Notes under the pieces: model-generated
Told to the model about the DNA's origin: nothing
The model's database searches: none
The model's input: only the letters and a program-made list of their open reading frames with translations
Assembly: GCF_000767165.1 (NCBI RefSeq)
Contig: NZ_AXCZ01000001.1
Span: 1-64,000, forward strand
Direction of reading: 5' to 3'
DNA: 64,000 nt
DNA from: Cellulomonas bogoriensis 69B4 = DSM 16987
GTDB lineage: Bacteria > Actinomycetota > Actinomycetes > Actinomycetales > Cellulomonadaceae
Shown: one piece after another, positions 1-11,391 of the stretch
Layout: each line of letters opens with the position of its first letter
How positions within the stretch are numbered: position 1 is the stretch's first letter
Position numbers and translations under genes: made by a program

Positions 1-607
1 TCACGTCCGCGTGCAGCACCGGACCGGGGACGGTGCCGTCGTCGGCCCCGGTCCCGCTGGGCAGGTCCACTGCCACCACCACCGGCCGGGCAGCGGCCGG
101 TGCGCCGTCGTTCAGGGCCTGCAGGCGCTCGACCAGGACCGCGGCGGCACCCCGCAGCCCACCGCGCCCACCGATGCCCAGCAACCCGTCGAGCACGACG
201 TCGGCGGCGAAAGCCTCCGCGAGCGCGTCCCCGGACCAGACCTCCGCCCCGATGGCGTCCTGTCCGCCGTCCGGTGCGACCGACACGGCGCGACCGCCCG
301 CCGCACGCAACGCGGCCAGACCCTCGTCGTGGACGGTGGTGGTCGTGAGGACCGCGGTGGCCCGGACACCCCGGCCCGCGAGCAGCGCCAGGGCGTGCAG
401 GGCGTCGCCCCCGTTGTTGCCGGGCCCGACGAGGCCCACGACCGTGGCCCCGTAGACGTGGTGGCCACGGGCACGGAGCTCGGCGCGCACCTGACCGGCC
501 AGCGCCGTCGCCGCCCGGTGCATCAACCCACCGTGGAAGGACCGTTCCCGGGCCAGGAACGGCTCCTCGGCGGCACGGACGTCGGCTGCGGTGTAGGCCT
601 CGATCAC
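1..607 (-). CDS. nnr: NAD(P)H-hydrate epimerase domain of bifunctional Nnr (3' end cut by window edge)
   Basis: About 202 codons are visible, reading in from a GTG start at 605-607; the gene runs off the left edge. The translation begins MIEAYTAADVRAAE, contains the nucleotide/phosphate loop GPGNNGGDALH, and later AVDLPSGTGADDG. These match the YjeF_N (NAD(P)HX epimerase) domain, which repairs hydrated NADH and NADPH. In actinobacteria this domain is usually fused to an ADP-dependent dehydratase domain, which would lie outside the window. In this phylum nnr normally follows acpS directly; here acpS lies about 10 kb away on the same strand. The family call is firm; the fusion is inferred. Confidence 0.85.
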   Translation of the reverse strand, partial: MIEAYTAADVRAAEEPFLARERSFHGGLMHRAATALAGQVRAELRARGHHVYGATVVGLVGPGNNGGDALHALALLAGRGVRATAVLTTTTVHDEGLAALRAAGGRAVSVAPDGGQDAIGAEVWSGDALAEAFAADVVLDGLLGIGGRGGLRGAAAVLVERLQALNDGAPAAARPVVVAVDLPSGTGADDGTVPGPVLHADV

Positions 608-634
608 ACCCCCATCCTGCCGGGCGGGCGCCGG

Positions 635-1810
635 TCAGGCGCGCAGTGCCAGGGCGACGGGCAACCGGGTGGCCTTGACCGCCGGGGCAGCCGCACCCAG
701 GAGCGCCGTGGTGACGGCCGCGAGCACGCCGTTGCGCAGGGCTCCCCACGGGGGCTGCACGGGGTCGGCGATGAAGGTCACGGGAGTGGCCGCGGGCGCG
801 ACCACGTAGACCCCGAGGAGCACCGCGACGAGGGCCGTACCGGCGACGAGCATCGCCAGGATCATGCTCGAGCCGAGGACCTGGGAGAAGACGTCGACCC
901 GCCGCGCGCCCAGGGCCCTGCGGACCACCAGCTCGCGCGCACGCTCGGCGAGGGAGGCGAGCCCGATGTTGAGGATCCCGATCACCGCGACCGTCAACGC
1001 TGCGAGCGCCGCAGCCACGAACGCGCGCTCCACCACCTGCGCCGATTCCCGGGCACGCTCGACGGTGTCCACACGGCGGACGTCCTCGACCAGCTCCAGG
1101 CCCGCGTAGGACACGGCGTCCTTGATCGTGCCGGTCACCGCCGCCAAAGACCCGGTCCCGGCCGTGAGGTGCACGGCGAAGGACCCGTCCCGGAACACGT
1201 CGGGCGCCACCCGCGCCGCAGCGGTCAGCACCCCGTAGGCGACCGGCTCGTCGTCGGCGTCCGCCAGCACGCCGGTCACCACCACCACGTGCGGGTCCGC
1301 GCCCCCTGCGGCCAGCTCGATCGTCGTCGGCAGGGTTTCCAGGCCCAGGACGCGCGCGAGCTCCTCGTTGACGACCACGGCCAGGGCGCGGGAACCGGCG
1401 TCCCCGGCCCGTTCCCCCTGGACCAGGGGTCGGCGGAACACGCCCTCGAGGTCGCCGTCCACCCAGTGCACCGTCGCGTTCGTCGACCGGTCGCCGCGGG
1501 CCAGGGTGCGGTCCGCCGAGAGGAGCAGGACGTGAGCGGCGTCCTGCGGGCCGATGCGCGCGGCGATCCCGTCGCTCAGCCTCGTGACCGCACCGGCCTC
1601 AGCGGCGCCCACCCGCACGTGGGCCGCGTAGGTCGCCTCCCGGCCCTGCAGCTGCTCGTGGGCCGCGATCACGTACCCGGTCGAGAGCTGGTCCGCGGCT
1701 GAGACCCCGACGACGGCCAGGACCCCGACGAGCATGCTCAGCCCCGTGAGGAACGAACGCAGCGGACGGGCTCGAAGGTCGGCCAGGGAGGTCCGGAACG
1801 CGCGCGTCAT
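635..1810 (-). CDS. ABC transporter permease, MacB/FtsX type
   Basis: 391 aa. One membrane segment lies near residues 18-40, followed by an extracytoplasmic domain of about 200 residues, then three membrane segments near residues 250-385. This is the MacB/FtsX-type permease layout, used for extrusion or mechanotransmission rather than solute import. The ATG overlaps the stop of the upstream ATPase gene by four bases (1807-1810, ATGA), so the two are probably translationally coupled. It is the last gene of a four-gene unit: lipoprotein, adaptor lipoprotein, ATPase, permease. The substrate cannot be read from the sequence. Confidence 0.85.
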   Translation of the reverse strand: MTRAFRTSLADLRARPLRSFLTGLSMLVGVLAVVGVSAADQLSTGYVIAAHEQLQGREATYAAHVRVGAAEAGAVTRLSDGIAARIGPQDAAHVLLLSADRTLARGDRSTNATVHWVDGDLEGVFRRPLVQGERAGDAGSRALAVVVNEELARVLGLETLPTTIELAAGGADPHVVVVTGVLADADDEPVAYGVLTAAARVAPDVFRDGSFAVHLTAGTGSLAAVTGTIKDAVSYAGLELVEDVRRVDTVERARESAQVVERAFVAAALAALTVAVIGILNIGLASLAERARELVVRRALGARRVDVFSQVLGSSMILAMLVAGTALVAVLLGVYVVAPAATPVTFIADPVQPPWGALRNGVLAAVTTALLGAAAPAVKATRLPVALALRA

Positions 1811-2559
1811 GCCGGCACCTGCCCGTCGCTCCGACGATCCCTCTGGGCGTGACCGTGACCGTCGCGGGTGAGCAGATGACCGTCGACGAGCTCGAAGGAG
1901 CGATCCATGCGGGCTGCGAGCGCAGGGTCGTGGGTGACGACCACCGCGGCGACCCCCGCACGTCGGGTCGCCTCCAGGAGGTTCTCGATCACGGCGTCAC
2001 CGGTGTCCGTGTCCAACGCACCTGTCGGCTCGTCTGCGAGCACCAGTGCCGGTTCCCGGACCAGGGCCCGCGCGATCGCGACGCGCTGCTGCTCACCGCC
2101 GGACAGCTGGGCAGGTCGTCTCCCCTCGAACCCGGCCAGCCCCACCGCGTCCAGCTGTTCGACCGCGCGGTCACGCGCTCGACGCCTCGGCGCGGGCCGA
2201 CCGTACTCGAACGGCAGCATGACGTTGTCGACGACCGAGAGGTGACCGACCAGCGAGTAGTCCTGGAAGACGAACCCGATGCGCTGGTTGCGCAGCATGG
2301 CCGCACGCGCGTCCGACAGCTCGGCCGCGTCCTGCCCGTCGACGACGACCCTGCCGCGATCAGGACGTCGCAGCAGGCCGAAGGCGGCCAGCAGGGTGGA
2401 CTTGCCAGACCCTGATCTGCCGACGAGGGCCACGGACTCCCCCGCACGAACCGTCAGATCGATCCCTCGGGCGAGGGTCAGCACCCGCCCGGGGGCGACC
2501 TCGACGTCGAGCCACAGGCTGTCGGCCTCCAGGACGGCCTCGGTCGGTTGCTCGATCAC
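1807..2559 (-). CDS. ABC transporter ATP-binding protein, MacB/LolD-like
   Basis: 250 aa with all ABC motifs: Walker A GRSGSGKST at residues 47-55, Q-loop Gln at 99, signature LSGGEQQ at 152-158, Walker B LVLADEP at 172-178 and the H-loop His at 210. The sequence ADEPTGALD is typical of the LolD/MacB/FtsE class that partners FtsX-type permeases, in agreement with the next gene. The GTG start at 2557-2559 overlaps the stop of the adaptor gene (GTGA), and its own stop overlaps the permease start. It powers the transporter from the cytoplasmic side. Confidence 0.92.
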   Translation of the reverse strand: MIEQPTEAVLEADSLWLDVEVAPGRVLTLARGIDLTVRAGESVALVGRSGSGKSTLLAAFGLLRRPDRGRVVVDGQDAAELSDARAAMLRNQRIGFVFQDYSLVGHLSVVDNVMLPFEYGRPAPRRRARDRAVEQLDAVGLAGFEGRRPAQLSGGEQQRVAIARALVREPALVLADEPTGALDTDTGDAVIENLLEATRRAGVAAVVVTHDPALAARMDRSFELVDGHLLTRDGHGHAQRDRRSDGQVPA

Positions 2560-3410
2560 CGGTGACGCGACAGCCCGGGAGCGTAGGCGAGGACGGTGTC
2601 GCCCTCCTCCAGGCCGGAGGTGATCTCGATGACCACGCCGTCGGTGATGCCCAGCCCGACGTCCACCGTCGCCCGGGCGCCATCGGTGACCTTCGTGACG
2701 GTGCCCGTCTGGACCGAGCCGGTCACGGCCTCGACCGGGAGCACGAGAGCCTGCTCGACCCGGCCGGTCTCGATGCCCACCCGCGCGCTCAGGCCCGCGA
2801 GCACCTGGGCGTCCATCGGCAGCAGGCAGAAGAACCGGATCCCTTCGTCCCCGCCCGTGGCGGGCTCCCGCTCATCGGTCTCGCCGGGCACGACGTCACA
2901 CTCGAGCCCACCGGGGCCGCCGTCCACGTTCGCCCTGCCGCTGGTGGGCACCGTGTAGATCCGGTAGGCGTCACCTGCGGGGACGTCGACCTCGACCCCG
3001 AACCCCCCGTACGTGAGCAGCGCGACCGGGGTGTCGGCGGCCACCACGGAGCCGTCGGGGACCGACCATCGGGACAGGCGCCCCTGCGCCGGGGCCAGGA
3101 CCGGCCGGTCGGCGACCATCGCGATCGGCTCGCCGGGCTCGAGCTGACCGTCCAGCTCGACCCCCGCACGCAGCTCACCGTCGGCACCGGCACGGACGAG
3201 GACCGATGGTGTCGCCACGACCCGCCCCCCGTGGGCGACGACGGACACCACGTCCTGCCTGACGACGTCGACGACGGCGTCCGCAGCGTCCGTCACCTCG
3301 GGGGGCGGGTCCCCCTGGGGTCCGCCCCCCGAGGTGCACGCGACGAGTGCCCCCAGGACGACCGCCGCCCCGACGGAGCGAGCAGCACGCACCGTACGGC
3401 GCCTGTTCAC
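2556..3410 (-). CDS. Predicted lipoprotein, membrane-fusion/adaptor subunit of the ABC system
   Basis: 284 aa. A basic N-terminus and hydrophobic stretch end in a lipobox (GALVAC), with the lipidated Cys at residue 25. The rest has paired beta-rich segments with GEPIAM and APAQGRL turns typical of lipoyl/barrel-sandwich folds of HlyD/MacA-like adaptors. The tail (TVDVGLGITDGVVIEITSGL) resembles the C-terminal beta-barrel repeat of such adaptors. Its place directly upstream of a MacB-type ATPase and permease fits an extracytoplasmic adaptor. It starts at a GTG overlapping the stop of the previous gene. The fold assignment is by pattern only. Confidence 0.7.
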   Translation of the reverse strand: MNRRRTVRAARSVGAAVVLGALVACTSGGGPQGDPPPEVTDAADAVVDVVRQDVVSVVAHGGRVVATPSVLVRAGADGELRAGVELDGQLEPGEPIAMVADRPVLAPAQGRLSRWSVPDGSVVAADTPVALLTYGGFGVEVDVPAGDAYRIYTVPTSGRANVDGGPGGLECDVVPGETDEREPATGGDEGIRFFCLLPMDAQVLAGLSARVGIETGRVEQALVLPVEAVTGSVQTGTVTKVTDGARATVDVGLGITDGVVIEITSGLEEGDTVLAYAPGLSRHR

Positions 3411-3919
3411 CGCCCGTCCGTGGGGCAGTTGGTCTCCACGTCACGCTGGACGCCGGACGGATCGCCCAGCCTGGCGTCCTCGACGATCTGTCTGACGACC
3501 GGCTGCGCGCTCTCCGGGTCGAACATCTCCCGGAACGTCCTCGTCTCCAGGAAGCCCGCGTACATCTCGAGAGCGTGGTCAGCCTCGTCCCCGCCCTGCT
3601 CCCGCAGGCTCAACCACTCCCGCCCCCACGCACAGTTCCATTCCATGGTCGCCTGTGACTCCCCGACACCGACCTGGTAGCTGGTCCCGGCGTCGGGGCT
3701 CGGGCCCGGCGGCTCGACGCCGCCGGGCCACTCCAGCGCCTCCGCGGCCTGCTCGTACTCCGCGATGTACCCCTCGCCCTCGACGAACCCCTGCCCCTCT
3801 TGCTCCACGGGTGCGTCAGGGGCGTCTGCGGTGCACGCCGTCGCCAGCGCGACCGCGACCACCACCCCGGCGAGTCGGGCCGGTCGACGACGACCGTTGC
3901 TGCTGTTCACGGAATGCAA
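3407..3919 (-). CDS. Predicted lipoprotein of unknown function
   Basis: 170 aa. The N-terminus is basic (NGRRRPARLAG), then hydrophobic, ending in lipobox LATAC with Cys29, so it should be exported and lipidated. The mature part is acidic with Trp, Glu and Tyr clusters and two further Cys residues (MEWNCAW and VETNCPT) that could form a disulfide. The chosen TTG start at 3917-3919 has GAGG about eight bases upstream. A downstream GTG at 3908-3910 is possible but poorly spaced. It is the first gene of the ABC operon and is joined to the adaptor gene by a GTGA overlap. I do not recognise the family; a sensor or substrate-binding role for the transporter is a guess. Confidence 0.7.
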   Translation of the reverse strand: MHSVNSSNGRRRPARLAGVVVAVALATACTADAPDAPVEQEGQGFVEGEGYIAEYEQAAEALEWPGGVEPPGPSPDAGTSYQVGVGESQATMEWNCAWGREWLSLREQGGDEADHALEMYAGFLETRTFREMFDPESAQPVVRQIVEDARLGDPSGVQRDVETNCPTDGR

Positions 3920-3976
3920 CCAACTTTCCTCAGGTGGGGGCGGCAGAGGGGTGGCCTGGGGGCGTGGCCGACTCGA

Positions 3977-4390
3977 TCAGAAGGTCAACGTGCCTCCCCA
4001 CGAGTTGGAGCACGTGCCCCGCGACGCCTGCGCCATCTGAGCAGTCATCCGGAACCGGGTGTTGACCACGTAGTTGTTCCCGGACTGGAGGGTGCCGTAC
4101 CGGTTCGCGCTGGCGAAGTAGGCCCGGTGGTAGTTCCCGTTCGCCACGATGTAGACACCGATGTACATGCTGTACCCGCTTCGTGCACCACCCGCGGCCT
4201 TGGTCAGGAACAGGTCCGTGCGCGATGGCTCAGCCATGGTCCGGACCGTGTTGTAGACGGTCCGGGTGCCGGTGCAGTTGACCGTGCCGCTCAGGCTGGT
4301 CGTCGCCGCGGTGGCCGATGTCGGCACCATCATGATCACTGCCATCGCGGCAGCCGCGATGGCAGATCTACGCGCGCGCTTGAGTCTCAT
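3977..4390 (-). CDS. Small secreted protein of unknown function
   Basis: 137 aa. It has a clear Sec signal peptide: MRLKRARR, a hydrophobic core at residues 10-22, and a TSATA|AT cleavage-type site near residue 28. The mature region of about 109 residues is rich in Ser, Thr, Gly, Asn, Tyr and Arg and has two Cys (residue 39 and GTC near the C-terminus), suggesting one disulfide. Tyr/Asn-rich strands (GYSMYIGVYIVANGNYHRAY) suggest a small beta-rich domain. A good ribosome site (AGGGGGA) precedes the ATG. It lies 57 bases upstream of the lipoprotein gene on the same strand, so it may share its transcript. I do not recognise the family. Confidence 0.65.
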   Translation of the reverse strand: MRLKRARRSAIAAAAMAVIMMVPTSATAATTSLSGTVNCTGTRTVYNTVRTMAEPSRTDLFLTKAAGGARSGYSMYIGVYIVANGNYHRAYFASANRYGTLQSGNNYVVNTRFRMTAQMAQASRGTCSNSWGGTLTF

Positions 4391-4680
4391 GTGTCCCCCT
4401 GCTTGTCGTCACGGCCCGCTCGTCGGGCCGCCCCCTTGGACCACTACGCCAGGCCATGCCTCACAATTCAGTCATAACGCCATGACCTCGCGCCCGAATG
4501 ATAGCGAAGGAGCAGTCACAGCGACAAGGTGTTCCGGGTGGGACGGCACCGACCGCAGGCACATGGTCCGGCCGGTGCCGTCCGTACCCCGGGACGGCAC
4601 CGACCATCGGGCTCGGATCGGGCACCGTAGGGACGTCGTACAGCGCCACCCGGCGCAGGACCCGACTGCGAGGTGACGGT
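4391..4680. other. Divergent intergenic region with small hairpin and metH leader
   Basis: 290 bases between the secreted-protein gene (minus) and metH (plus). The minus-side leader carries a small hairpin at 4412-4430 (arms CGGCCCG/CGGGCCG). The plus side carries the three-copy repeat described separately. No cobalamin riboswitch core or SAM riboswitch core was found by eye. The metH reading frame stays open back to 4498, which is a GC effect rather than coding. Confidence 0.5.
4540..4605 (+). repeat. Direct/inverted repeat array in the metH leader
   Basis: GGACGGCACCGACC occurs at 4541-4554 and again at 4592-4605, each preceded by G (15 identical bases). An inverted copy, GGCCGGTGCCGTCC, lies between them at 4570-4583. 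In RNA the middle arm can pair with the upstream copy (loop 15 nt) or the downstream copy (loop 8 nt), but not with both. It ends 75 bases before the metH start. Confidence 0.75.
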
Positions 4681-8343
<3,663 letters not shown>

Positions 8344-8368
8344 CCGGGCCCGGCACCCGCCACTGCCG

Positions 8369-8374
8369 TAGCCT
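8369..8374 (+). promoter_or_regulatory. Candidate -10 element for a leaderless LLM gene
   Basis: TAGCCT ends six bases before the ATG at 8381, the position expected for a -10 element when transcription starts at the start codon. No convincing -35 is visible at the right distance. The only ribosome-site-like sequence (GAGG) abuts the ATG. Confidence 0.35.
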
Positions 8375-8380
8375 GCGAGG

Positions 8381-9370
8381 ATGCGCTTCGGACTCTTCAT
8401 CCCGCAGGGCTGGCGGATGGACCTCGTCGGCATCGACCCCGCTCACCACTGGGCCACCATGCGGTCCCTGGCCGAGCACGCCGACACCGGTGACGCGTGG
8501 GAGTCGATCTGGGTCTACGACCACTTCCACACCGTGCCCGAACCCACCGACGACGCCACCCATGAGGCGTGGACCCTCATGGCCGCCTACGCGGCCGCCA
8601 CCTCACGGGTACGGCTCGGGCAGATGTGCACGTGCATGGCGTACCGCAACCCCGCCTACCTGGCGAAGGTCGCCGCCACCACCGACCTGATCAGCGGGGG
8701 CCGGGTCGAGATGGGCATCGGCGCCGGGTGGTACGAGCACGAGTGGCGCGCCTACGGGTACGGGTTCCCCGGGGCCGGTGACCGGCTGCGGGCCCTGGAC
8801 GAGGGCGTGCAGATCATGGAGCAGGCGTGGCGCACCGGGAGCGTCACGTTCGAGGGCACCCACTACCAGGTGCAGGACGCCCGCGTGCAGCCGCGGCCGC
8901 TGCAGCCCGGGGGCATCCCCCTGTGGGTCGCCGGCGGCGGGGAGCGCAAGACCCTGCGCACCGCGGCACGGTACGCCCGGTACACGAACTTCGACGGGAC
9001 GCCCGAAGGCTTCGCGCACAAGTCCGAGGTGCTGCGCCGGCACTGCCAGGACGTGGGGCGTGACTACGGGGAGATCACCCGGTCGGCGAACTACAACGTC
9101 GTCATGGGACGGGACCAGGCCGAGGTCGACGACCGCCTCGCGTGGATCGCCGACCACTACCGCGGGTGCGTCAGCGAGCAGAAGGCCGCCGAGACCGTCG
9201 AGCAGCTGCGCACCGGGCCGCTCGTCGGCACCCCCGAGCAGGTCGTCGAGACCCTCACCGGGCTCCGCGACCTGGGCATGACGTACGCCATCACGTACTT
9301 CGTGGAGGCCGCCTACGACCGCAGCGGCATCGAGCTGTTCGAGCGCGAGGTCGTCCCCGCCCTGCGCTGA
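8381..9370 (+). CDS. LLM-class (F420-dependent type) oxidoreductase
   Basis: 329 aa. The N-terminus MRFGLFIPQGWRMDL and the motif DLISGGRVEMGIGAGWYEHE are hallmarks of the luciferase-like TIM-barrel family, in the actinobacterial branch that generally uses coenzyme F420. PLWVAGGGERKTLR forms another cofactor-side segment of the barrel. The substrate is unknown. It lies 37 bases after metH on the same strand; a -10-like TAGCCT just before the ATG suggests its own leaderless promoter. F420 rather than FMN is inferred from the family. Confidence 0.85.
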   Translation: MRFGLFIPQGWRMDLVGIDPAHHWATMRSLAEHADTGDAWESIWVYDHFHTVPEPTDDATHEAWTLMAAYAAATSRVRLGQMCTCMAYRNPAYLAKVAATTDLISGGRVEMGIGAGWYEHEWRAYGYGFPGAGDRLRALDEGVQIMEQAWRTGSVTFEGTHYQVQDARVQPRPLQPGGIPLWVAGGGERKTLRTAARYARYTNFDGTPEGFAHKSEVLRRHCQDVGRDYGEITRSANYNVVMGRDQAEVDDRLAWIADHYRGCVSEQKAAETVEQLRTGPLVGTPEQVVETLTGLRDLGMTYAITYFVEAAYDRSGIELFEREVVPALR

Positions 9371-9394
9371 CGCGCCCGGACGGCCCCAGGAGGG

Positions 9395-9414
9395 CCGCCG
9401 TCACCCGACGGCGG
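9395..9414 (+). terminator. Hairpin between convergent genes
   Basis: Arms CCGCCGTC and GACGGCGG enclose a four-base loop, 24 bases after the LLM stop. A weaker CGGCCC/GGGCCG stem lies just upstream. The hairpin covers the stop codon of the convergent membrane-protein gene, so it could only terminate the plus-strand transcript cleanly. Confidence 0.5.
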
Positions 9415-11002
9415 TGCCCCGTAGAGCCACCGTGCGACCACTCCCACCGGGGCCGGTGAGCAGCCACAAGGTGTCGCTCTCGGGGCACTGCCACAGGTCG
9501 TCACCACGGTCCAACGGGTCACCGACCCCACGGTGACGGTCCAGCGGGAGCAGATGCTCACCGGCGTACCCCAGCGCCCGCTCGTCGACCAGGGCCGAGA
9601 CCTGCCAGCACCGGCACGCCGCACCCGGGCTGACGCCCTCACGATCCGCGGCCGCCCACCGGCGGGCCGTCTCGTGCCGACGCACGGCCGTGTGCAGCCA
9701 CCTGCCCATCAGCACAGCGGCGACGGCGCCCGCGAGCATCCCCACGAACCACAGCGCCAGCCCCCCACCGCCGTCCAGCCACGCGCCATGGCGACCGGCC
9801 TCGCGCAGCTGGCTCGTCGCGGCCGACGTGGCGGTCAGGCCCGACAACGCCCCGGCCACCCCGAGGACCGCGAACCAGGCCAGTCCCGCCCCGGTCTCCA
9901 CGATCCCGCGCCGCGGGTCGAGCTCCACCGCGCCCAGACGCTGCCAGACGTTGCCCTCCTGCTCGGTCATGCCGGGCACGTGCACGACCCGGGCACCGGC
10001 CACCGCCAGCACCGCCAGTGCGAACAACGGCAAGGGGTTGCCCCAGCGGACCGCGAGTGCCAACGCACCTGCGGCGAGCACGGTGAAGACCACGGCATTC
10101 GCGACGGCCCGCACCGAGACGGCTGCCGGGGTCAGGGCCCGACGGGCACGGTCCACCGGCGCCGTCGGTGGGGCGGCGGCCCGGAACGCCCGGAGCAGCA
10201 ACCGGGCACCGGCCACGTCCCCCCGGGCCCGCAGGTCGTGGGCGGCGTCGACCGCGACCTGGTCCCAGTCCTCGACCTGGGTGGAGCGCACCAGCGCCAC
10301 GCACGAGAGCAGGTCGGCGACCATCGGCCCGATCAGCCCGTCACGCTCACGGCGCGACACGAGCGCGACGACGGCCCGTCGGGCACGTGCCGGGTCCAGG
10401 CGCACGGCCTGGGCCATCACCTCGGACCAGGCCCGGTCGGCGACCTCGGTCTCGTCCCGGGAGTCGGCCACCACCGCCAGGAGCCGGGTCAGACGCGGGT
10501 CCTGCAGCGCGTGCCGCTCCTCGTGGTCCACGAGCCAGGCGTACGCATCGTCGTCACCGTCCGTGGCGTCCAGGGCGGCACCCAGCACCGTCTCCAGCCC
10601 AGCGGGTCCCGTGCCGGGAGCTCCCCTGGCCTGCTCGGCACCCAGGGCCAGAAGGACACCGCGTGCAGCGAGCGCCTCACCAGCGAGGAGGAGCGACAGC
10701 GACTCCTCCAGGGCCCGCTCGCGGTACCCCTTCCAGGCGTCCGGTGCCGAGCGCACCAGCCTCGCACGCAGTGCGTGCTCGTCGACGTCCGCGGCCGTGC
10801 CGATCCAGGCGTCCCAGGTGGAGGGCTGACGGTCCAGGTGCACATCCGTGCGGGTGGGCGAGGGCCACCCACTCGATGCCACGGCCCCCGGACCCGCACC
10901 TGTCACAGGGCTTTTATCGGCACCCGCGCCCCCGCGCTTGAGCGCGCACCGGCGGATGTCCACCTGGTGAGACAGGAGGTCCGGGCCGGTCCGTGCGGTC
11001 AC
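9401..11002 (-). CDS. Predicted four-helix membrane protein of unknown function
   Basis: 533 aa. The N-terminal 60 residues are low-complexity. Residues 70-290 are soluble, helix-rich and Ala/Arg/Leu-rich, suggestive of helical repeats. Four membrane segments lie near 299-319, 323-341, 372-392 and 414-434. The C-terminal 90 residues are cytoplasmic-looking, with CRC at 462-464 and a further Cys near WQCPESD. The GTG start at 11000-11002 overlaps the acpS stop (GTGA), supporting this long start and translational coupling to acpS. A later GTG at residue 54 is an alternative. I do not recognise the family. Confidence 0.65.
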   Translation of the reverse strand: MTARTGPDLLSHQVDIRRCALKRGGAGADKSPVTGAGPGAVASSGWPSPTRTDVHLDRQPSTWDAWIGTAADVDEHALRARLVRSAPDAWKGYRERALEESLSLLLAGEALAARGVLLALGAEQARGAPGTGPAGLETVLGAALDATDGDDDAYAWLVDHEERHALQDPRLTRLLAVVADSRDETEVADRAWSEVMAQAVRLDPARARRAVVALVSRRERDGLIGPMVADLLSCVALVRSTQVEDWDQVAVDAAHDLRARGDVAGARLLLRAFRAAAPPTAPVDRARRALTPAAVSVRAVANAVVFTVLAAGALALAVRWGNPLPLFALAVLAVAGARVVHVPGMTEQEGNVWQRLGAVELDPRRGIVETGAGLAWFAVLGVAGALSGLTATSAATSQLREAGRHGAWLDGGGGLALWFVGMLAGAVAAVLMGRWLHTAVRRHETARRWAAADREGVSPGAACRCWQVSALVDERALGYAGEHLLPLDRHRGVGDPLDRGDDLWQCPESDTLWLLTGPGGSGRTVALRGTAVG

Positions 11003-11355
11003 AGCGACTCGGCCACGACCAGAGCCGTGGCGATCCCCGCGTCGTGGGACAACGAGACGTGGAACGTCCCGACGCCCAGCTCCGCCGCACGCGCCGCGAC
11101 GGTACCTGTCACCTCCAGCAGCGGGGGCGCGCCCGGCCGGCGGCGGACGGTCGCGTCGTGCCAGCGCAGGTCCCCCGGGGCGCCCAGCGCCTTGGCGAGC
11201 GCCTCCTTCGCCGCGAACCGGGCCGCGAGGGACTCGGGCGGCAGGCTGCGCTCGGCCTCGGTGAAGAGGCGCTCACGCATCCGCGGCACCCGTTCGAGGG
11301 TCGCGAGGAACCGGGCGACGTCCACCACGTCGATGCCCACGCCCACCACACCCAC
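10999..11355 (-). CDS. acpS: Holo-[acyl-carrier-protein] synthase
   Basis: 118 aa, the usual AcpS length. [12 protein letters not shown] carries the Mg-binding Asp9, and [12 protein letters not shown] carries Lys50 and Glu51. FHVSLSHD matches the conserved C-terminal segment. It transfers 4'-phosphopantetheine from CoA to acyl carrier protein for fatty-acid synthesis. It starts at GTG, 36 bases after glmS on the same strand, and its stop overlaps the start of the membrane-protein gene that follows. Confidence 0.95.
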   Translation of the reverse strand: MGVVGVGIDVVDVARFLATLERVPRMRERLFTEAERSLPPESLAARFAAKEALAKALGAPGDLRWHDATVRRRPGAPPLLEVTGTVAARAAELGVGTFHVSLSHDAGIATALVVAESL

Positions 11356-11391
11356 CGGTGCACCACCTGCCTGCCGCCTGCGCGGCGGTCC

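Noticed and set aside
4498-4680. A longer metH starting at ATG 4498 with a 61-residue N-terminal extension.
   Set aside because: The extension would encode the repeat array, has no MetH homology and no ribosome site; GTG 4681 has GAGGTGAC and starts where the family starts.
4391-4680. A cobalamin or SAM riboswitch upstream of metH.
   Set aside because: I found no B12-box-like core or SAM-box features by eye; only the three-copy repeat is present. A covariance search could overturn this.
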